64,000 bases of DNA, taken from contig NZ_JAGSYF010000004.1 in the NCBI RefSeq assembly GCF_025685645.1, positions 62,001 through 126,000 on the forward strand, written 5' to 3'. How positions within the stretch are numbered: position 1 is the first letter of the stretch; each line of letters opens with the position of its first letter. The DNA is from Edaphobacter bradus (GTDB lineage: Bacteria > Acidobacteriota > Terriglobia > Terriglobales > Acidobacteriaceae). A program made the translations under genes and the position numbers. Shown here piece after piece: positions 61,117 through 64,000 of this stretch. Below the pieces are notes generated by a model that worked only from the letters and a program-made list of their open reading frames with translations, searched no databases and had not been told where the DNA came from.

Positions 61117-62016
61117 CTACCCGATAATCCGGCGCAGGAACCCCCGAATCCCGAGCCACGTCAGCAGCACAAGGAAGAACACCAGCATGCCGAGAATCAG
61201 CACCGGTGACATATGCGGCAGCGCCGGCGTTAGCGCCGAGCGCAGGCCCTCGCTCATGTAAACGATCGGATTGACCAGGACTCCGAGCTGCAGCCATCGG
61301 ATGTGATTGAGCGCAGCCCACGGATAGTACACGCAGCCCAGAAAGGTGATCGGCATCACGACGACGCCGAAGATCAAGCCGATCTGCTGCGGCTTGACCG
61401 TCGTGCCAATGGTCAACCCGAGCGCGCCCGAGGTCACGCTCGCCAGCACAAGCACCAGGATGAGGTAAGGCCAGCTCGCAACGTGCGCCACGACCGGCGT
61501 AGTCGGGATGTAGTAGGCCAGCGGAAAGACCACCGCTGCCGCGATGATGCTCTGCATCGCCGAGAAGCAGATCTTCTCGATCGCAACCGCCGCCACCGGC
61601 AGCGGACACATCACGCGGTCGTCAATCTCACGCGTAATGCCGAACTCCTGCGCCAGCGGAAGCGCAACCGCAGCAATCCCGCTGAACATAATCGCCACGG
61701 CCATCAGCCCGGGTAGAAGAACCGTGCTGAAGTTTCCTCCTGCCATCGCAGCCGTTGGGTTCATCGCCGCGCCGCCGCTCATGTGCGGCATGATGAACGT
61801 GAAGACGAACAGGAACAGCATCGGATTCATGCAGACGCGGATGACGAAAGGGAAGAGCTCGCGCCGCAGCACATGAAGATCGCGCAGGAACAGACCGGCA
61901 AACGCACGCGCATACTGCGTCATCGTTGAGCGTGAGCCGCCAGGGCCAGACGACGCCTGCAGTTGAGTGCGAGAGGCCTTCGCTCCGAGTGGTTCGAGTT
62001 GTGTCGTAGGCGTCAT
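61117..62016 (-). CDS. ABC-2 type permease (DrrB-like)
   Basis: 299 residues with six membrane helices. It begins with a cytoplasmic stretch, then YARAFAGLFLRDLHVLRREL and VIRVCMNPMLFLFVFTFIMP. EFGITREIDDRVMCPLPVAA is the ABC-2 coupling region, and VVMPITFLGCVYYPWAALNH and NPIVYMSEGLRSALTPALPH are the last family motifs. With the ATPase at 62019 (two-base gap) it forms a drug or lipid exporter. Confidence 0.9.
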   Translation of the reverse strand: MTPTTQLEPLGAKASRTQLQASSGPGGSRSTMTQYARAFAGLFLRDLHVLRRELFPFVIRVCMNPMLFLFVFTFIMPHMSGGAAMNPTAAMAGGNFSTVLLPGLMAVAIMFSGIAAVALPLAQEFGITREIDDRVMCPLPVAAVAIEKICFSAMQSIIAAAVVFPLAYYIPTTPVVAHVASWPYLILVLVLASVTSGALGLTIGTTVKPQQIGLIFGVVVMPITFLGCVYYPWAALNHIRWLQLGVLVNPIVYMSEGLRSALTPALPHMSPVLILGMLVFFLVLLTWLGIRGFLRRIIG

Positions 62017-62018
62017 AA

Positions 62019-62960
62019 CTACTCGCGAAGGTCTCTTCCCGTGAGCCGGATAAAGACCGTCTCCAGGCTGGTTTCCGTGATGGTCAGATCGCGCAGGCCG
62101 TAAGGGTCGGCGGCGTTGACGACCTCCGAGATCAAACCCTCGGTGCCCTCTGCAAGAATCCGAACTCCTGTAGCTGTCGTCTCAACGCTGGCGACTCCGG
62201 GGCGGCGTTCAAGCTCCTCAACCAGAACCGGAATCCCTTGCTGGCTGCGAAGATCAAGCTCGTACACCCGCTGCGCGCCAACCGAGTTCTTGAGCGCAGC
62301 AGGCGTGTCCTCCACCAGAATCTTTCCGTGGTCGATGATGGCGACGCGGTCGCAGAGCTCGTCGGCCTCTTCCATGTAGTGCGTAGTCAGCACGACGGTG
62401 ATGCCCTCTTCGCGCAGGCCGCGCACCGCCTCCCACATCGCGATGCGGCTCTGCGGATCGAGCCCTGCGCTCGGCTCATCCAGAAAGAGCACCTTGGGAT
62501 GGTGTGCGATTGCGCGCGCAATCTGAACGCGCTGCGCCAGGCCACCCGAGAGCTGTGACGGATACGCATCGGCGCGCTCCGTAAGGTGAAACTGCTCCAG
62601 AAGCTGGTTCGTCCGTTGCTTCGCATCCGCCCGCGAAAATCCGAAGAACAGGCAGTGGAAGTAGATGTTCTCGTAGATCGTGCACGCTCGGTCGAGTGTG
62701 TTGTACTGCGGCACCACGCCGATGCCCCGCCGTGCCGCCGCCGGCGCTTCGATCACATCGATGCCCGCAATCCGCACCCTGCCTGCGGTTGGCAGCGCGC
62801 GCGTCGTGCAGATGCTGATTGTCGTGGTCTTTCCCGCGCCGTTAGGCCCCAGAAGACCATACAACTCGCCTTCCTGCACGCCAAGGTCGATGCCGTCGAC
62901 AGCGACAACGCGTTGTTTGCCGTCATACACCTTGCGGAGCCCTTCGATCTCAACAATCAC
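62019..62960 (-). CDS. ABC transporter ATP-binding protein (DrrA-like)
   Basis: 313 residues from the GTG at 62960, which has GGAGGA ahead; an in-frame ATG at 63008 has none. Walker A YGLLGPNGAGKTTTI, signature QLSGGLAQRVQIARAI, Walker B VLFLDEPSAGLDPQSR and the switch His in TVVLTTHYMEEADEL. The C-terminus ends TITETSLETVFIRLTGRDLR, the DrrA-type tail. It lies between the membrane-fusion protein and the permease, in one direction, so the three form an exporter. Confidence 0.92.
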   Translation of the reverse strand: MIVEIEGLRKVYDGKQRVVAVDGIDLGVQEGELYGLLGPNGAGKTTTISICTTRALPTAGRVRIAGIDVIEAPAAARRGIGVVPQYNTLDRACTIYENIYFHCLFFGFSRADAKQRTNQLLEQFHLTERADAYPSQLSGGLAQRVQIARAIAHHPKVLFLDEPSAGLDPQSRIAMWEAVRGLREEGITVVLTTHYMEEADELCDRVAIIDHGKILVEDTPAALKNSVGAQRVYELDLRSQQGIPVLVEELERRPGVASVETTATGVRILAEGTEGLISEVVNAADPYGLRDLTITETSLETVFIRLTGRDLRE

Positions 62961-63035
62961 GGTTATCTTTCCTCCGTAGCCCCTATGCGCGGCCTGCCGC
63001 CCCAACACTTCAGATTATATGCATCGCCGTGTCAA

Positions 63036-64000
63036 TCAACGCTGCTGCGGCTGAACCTTCGCCCCATCCGTGACCGCGTCTCCCGGGCTCAGCACAACAA
63101 CATCGCCGGCCTTCAATCCGCCGACGACTTCAGTCTGCGTCCCCAGATCCCGCCCCAGCACGATCGACCGGAAGTGAGCAATATTATTGCTATCCACCAC
63201 TACTGCCTGCGGCCCCGAGGTGCGGATGACCAGCGCGTTTGCCGGAAGCAGCACAGGAGCCGGACCGCCTCGCGGCAGATCGAAGATGACCGTCGCATAC
63301 ATGCCCGGCAGAATATGCCCGTCGTTCCTCAGGTCCACCTCCACCAACAGTGTGCGCGTGCTGGGATCGATGCTCTGGCTCGTGCGCGCAACCCTCCCGG
63401 TATAAACCTTCCCGGGAAGCTCACGAAGCGCAACCCTGGCAAGGGAGTCCTTCCTCAGCCCCACAGCGCTGGCCTGCGGCACGCTCACGAAGACGCGGAT
63501 GGTATCTGCCTGACCGATGGTAAACATCTGGGTCACGCTGTTCTGGCTGCCCGAACTGATTAGCGAACCGGTATCGACCGAGCGCGACAGAATAATGCCG
63601 TTGAACGGAGCGACCACGCGGGCGAACGAAACCTGTTCTGTAAGGCTGCGGACATTGGCCTCGCCCGCCGCAATGTTGGCCTGCGCGGCGGCGACGGAAG
63701 CGGCATCCGCCCCGGCCTGGGCATATCTCTGGTCAGCATCCTGCTGCGCCACCACGCCCTCCTTCTGCAGGTTCTGCCACCGTTCATTTGTCACTTTGGA
63801 AAGCGCCGCGTTGGCCTGCGCCTGAGCCAGCTGCGCCTTGTTCTGGGCAACCGTTGCCCTCGCCTGCATCAGCGCCTGGTCGGTCTGCGGATCGTCGATC
63901 ACCGCCAGCAGTTGCCCCTTGTGTACGTGGTCGCCGATATCGACATACCGGGCCTTCAGGTAGCCGGAGGTACGCGCATAGATAGGAGTCTGATCAAACG
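63036..64000 (-). CDS. HlyD/MacA-like periplasmic adaptor, 5' end beyond the window
   Basis: The minus frame is open from 64000 to the stop at 63036, about 320 residues. It begins within the first biotinyl-lipoyl strand, TPIYARTSGYLKARYVDIGD followed by GQLLAVIDDPQ. A helical hairpin with ATVAQNKAQLAQAQANAALS follows, then the second lipoyl half FNGIILSRSVDTGSLISSG and a beta-barrel ending VLSPGDAVTDGAKVQ. Such adaptors link inner-membrane exporters to an outer-membrane channel. The ABC ATPase follows after 75 bases. An RND partner upstream is also possible. Confidence 0.9.
   Translation of the reverse strand, partial: FDQTPIYARTSGYLKARYVDIGDHVHKGQLLAVIDDPQTDQALMQARATVAQNKAQLAQAQANAALSKVTNERWQNLQKEGVVAQQDADQRYAQAGADAASVAAAQANIAAGEANVRSLTEQVSFARVVAPFNGIILSRSVDTGSLISSGSQNSVTQMFTIGQADTIRVFVSVPQASAVGLRKDSLARVALRELPGKVYTGRVARTSQSIDPSTRTLLVEVDLRNDGHILPGMYATVIFDLPRGGPAPVLLPANALVIRTSGPQAVVVDSNNIAHFRSIVLGRDLGTQTEVVGGLKAGDVVVLSPGDAVTDGAKVQPQQR

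Noticed and set aside
1..64000. CRISPR arrays, IS elements, integrases
   Set aside because: No regularly spaced repeats, transposase or recombinase motifs were seen on either strand.

Overview
The window reads as a chromosomal segment of an Acidobacteriota species, most like class Terriglobia (Edaphobacter, Granulicella or Terriglobus type). This is inferred from the very long Oar-like TonB-dependent receptor with a carboxypeptidase-regulatory N-terminus, the moderately high GC content with C/G-ended codons, the short KdpD without its Usp domain, the bacillithiol-reductase homologue and the scattered housekeeping genes. No rRNA operon, integrase, transposase or CRISPR array was seen.

Layout. 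(1) 0-3.5 kb: the start of mfd runs off the left edge. It is followed by two tandem lipoprotein sugar-binding paralogues with no ABC partner, an oxidoreductase gene remnant between them, and a methyltransferase. (2) 3.6-8.7 kb: gatB, a debris zone, dps, a VOC dioxygenase/hydrolase pair and a REC-HATPase regulator. (3) 8.7-15.3 kb: an FAD oxidoreductase, a fused hydantoinase (HyuA-HyuB) and an MFS carrier in one direction. (4) 15.3-21.1 kb: a respiratory cluster. It has a secreted beta-propeller-like protein, a SorA-type sulfite dehydrogenase, a SorB-like cytochrome c, one giant gene joining CcoN, CcoO and two CcoP-like cytochrome c domains, and a 52-residue CcoQ-like membrane peptide. The giant gene is broken by a one-base shift in a G run, and its middle cytochrome domain has lost the haem-binding cysteines. 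(5) 21.2-30 kb: KdpE and a short KdpD, the large TonB receptor, then a complete kdpA with no kdpB or kdpC, ending in a decayed stretch.

(6) 30.1-36.6 kb: a segment bounded on the right by an intact tRNA-Cys gene and on the left by a direct repeat of that tRNA's 3' end, which is fused to a truncated dps gene. It looks like an old tRNA-targeted island. It carries a Tat-exported HD-domain protein, a GlxA-type regulator, a peptidoglycan-binding-domain remnant, a cobalamin riboswitch, metE and a QueD-family enzyme. (7) 36.7-42 kb: 1-Cys peroxiredoxin, PhzF-like protein, a single-domain response regulator and recG. (8) 42.2-50 kb: a sodium-exporter-like ABC pair, a DUF374 acyltransferase, queA, polA and a YfgM-like protein, mostly co-directional. 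(9) 50-58.5 kb: an ion channel, a response regulator, DUF2905, xseA-glmM, and a DUF3999-DUF2339 membrane pair. (10) 58.5-64 kb: a REC-Hpt protein overlapping a NarL-type regulator, a YpdA/Bdr reductase, and a MacA/HlyD-like adaptor with a DrrAB-type ABC exporter that continues off the right edge.

The most interesting parts are the sulfite dehydrogenase plus all-in-one cbb3 oxidase cluster with its damage, the tRNA-Cys island scar, and the stranded kdpA. Several small genes (mfd start, CcoQ-like peptide, tRNA-Cys, remnants) are too short or too partial to show as long open frames and were read directly from the sequence.
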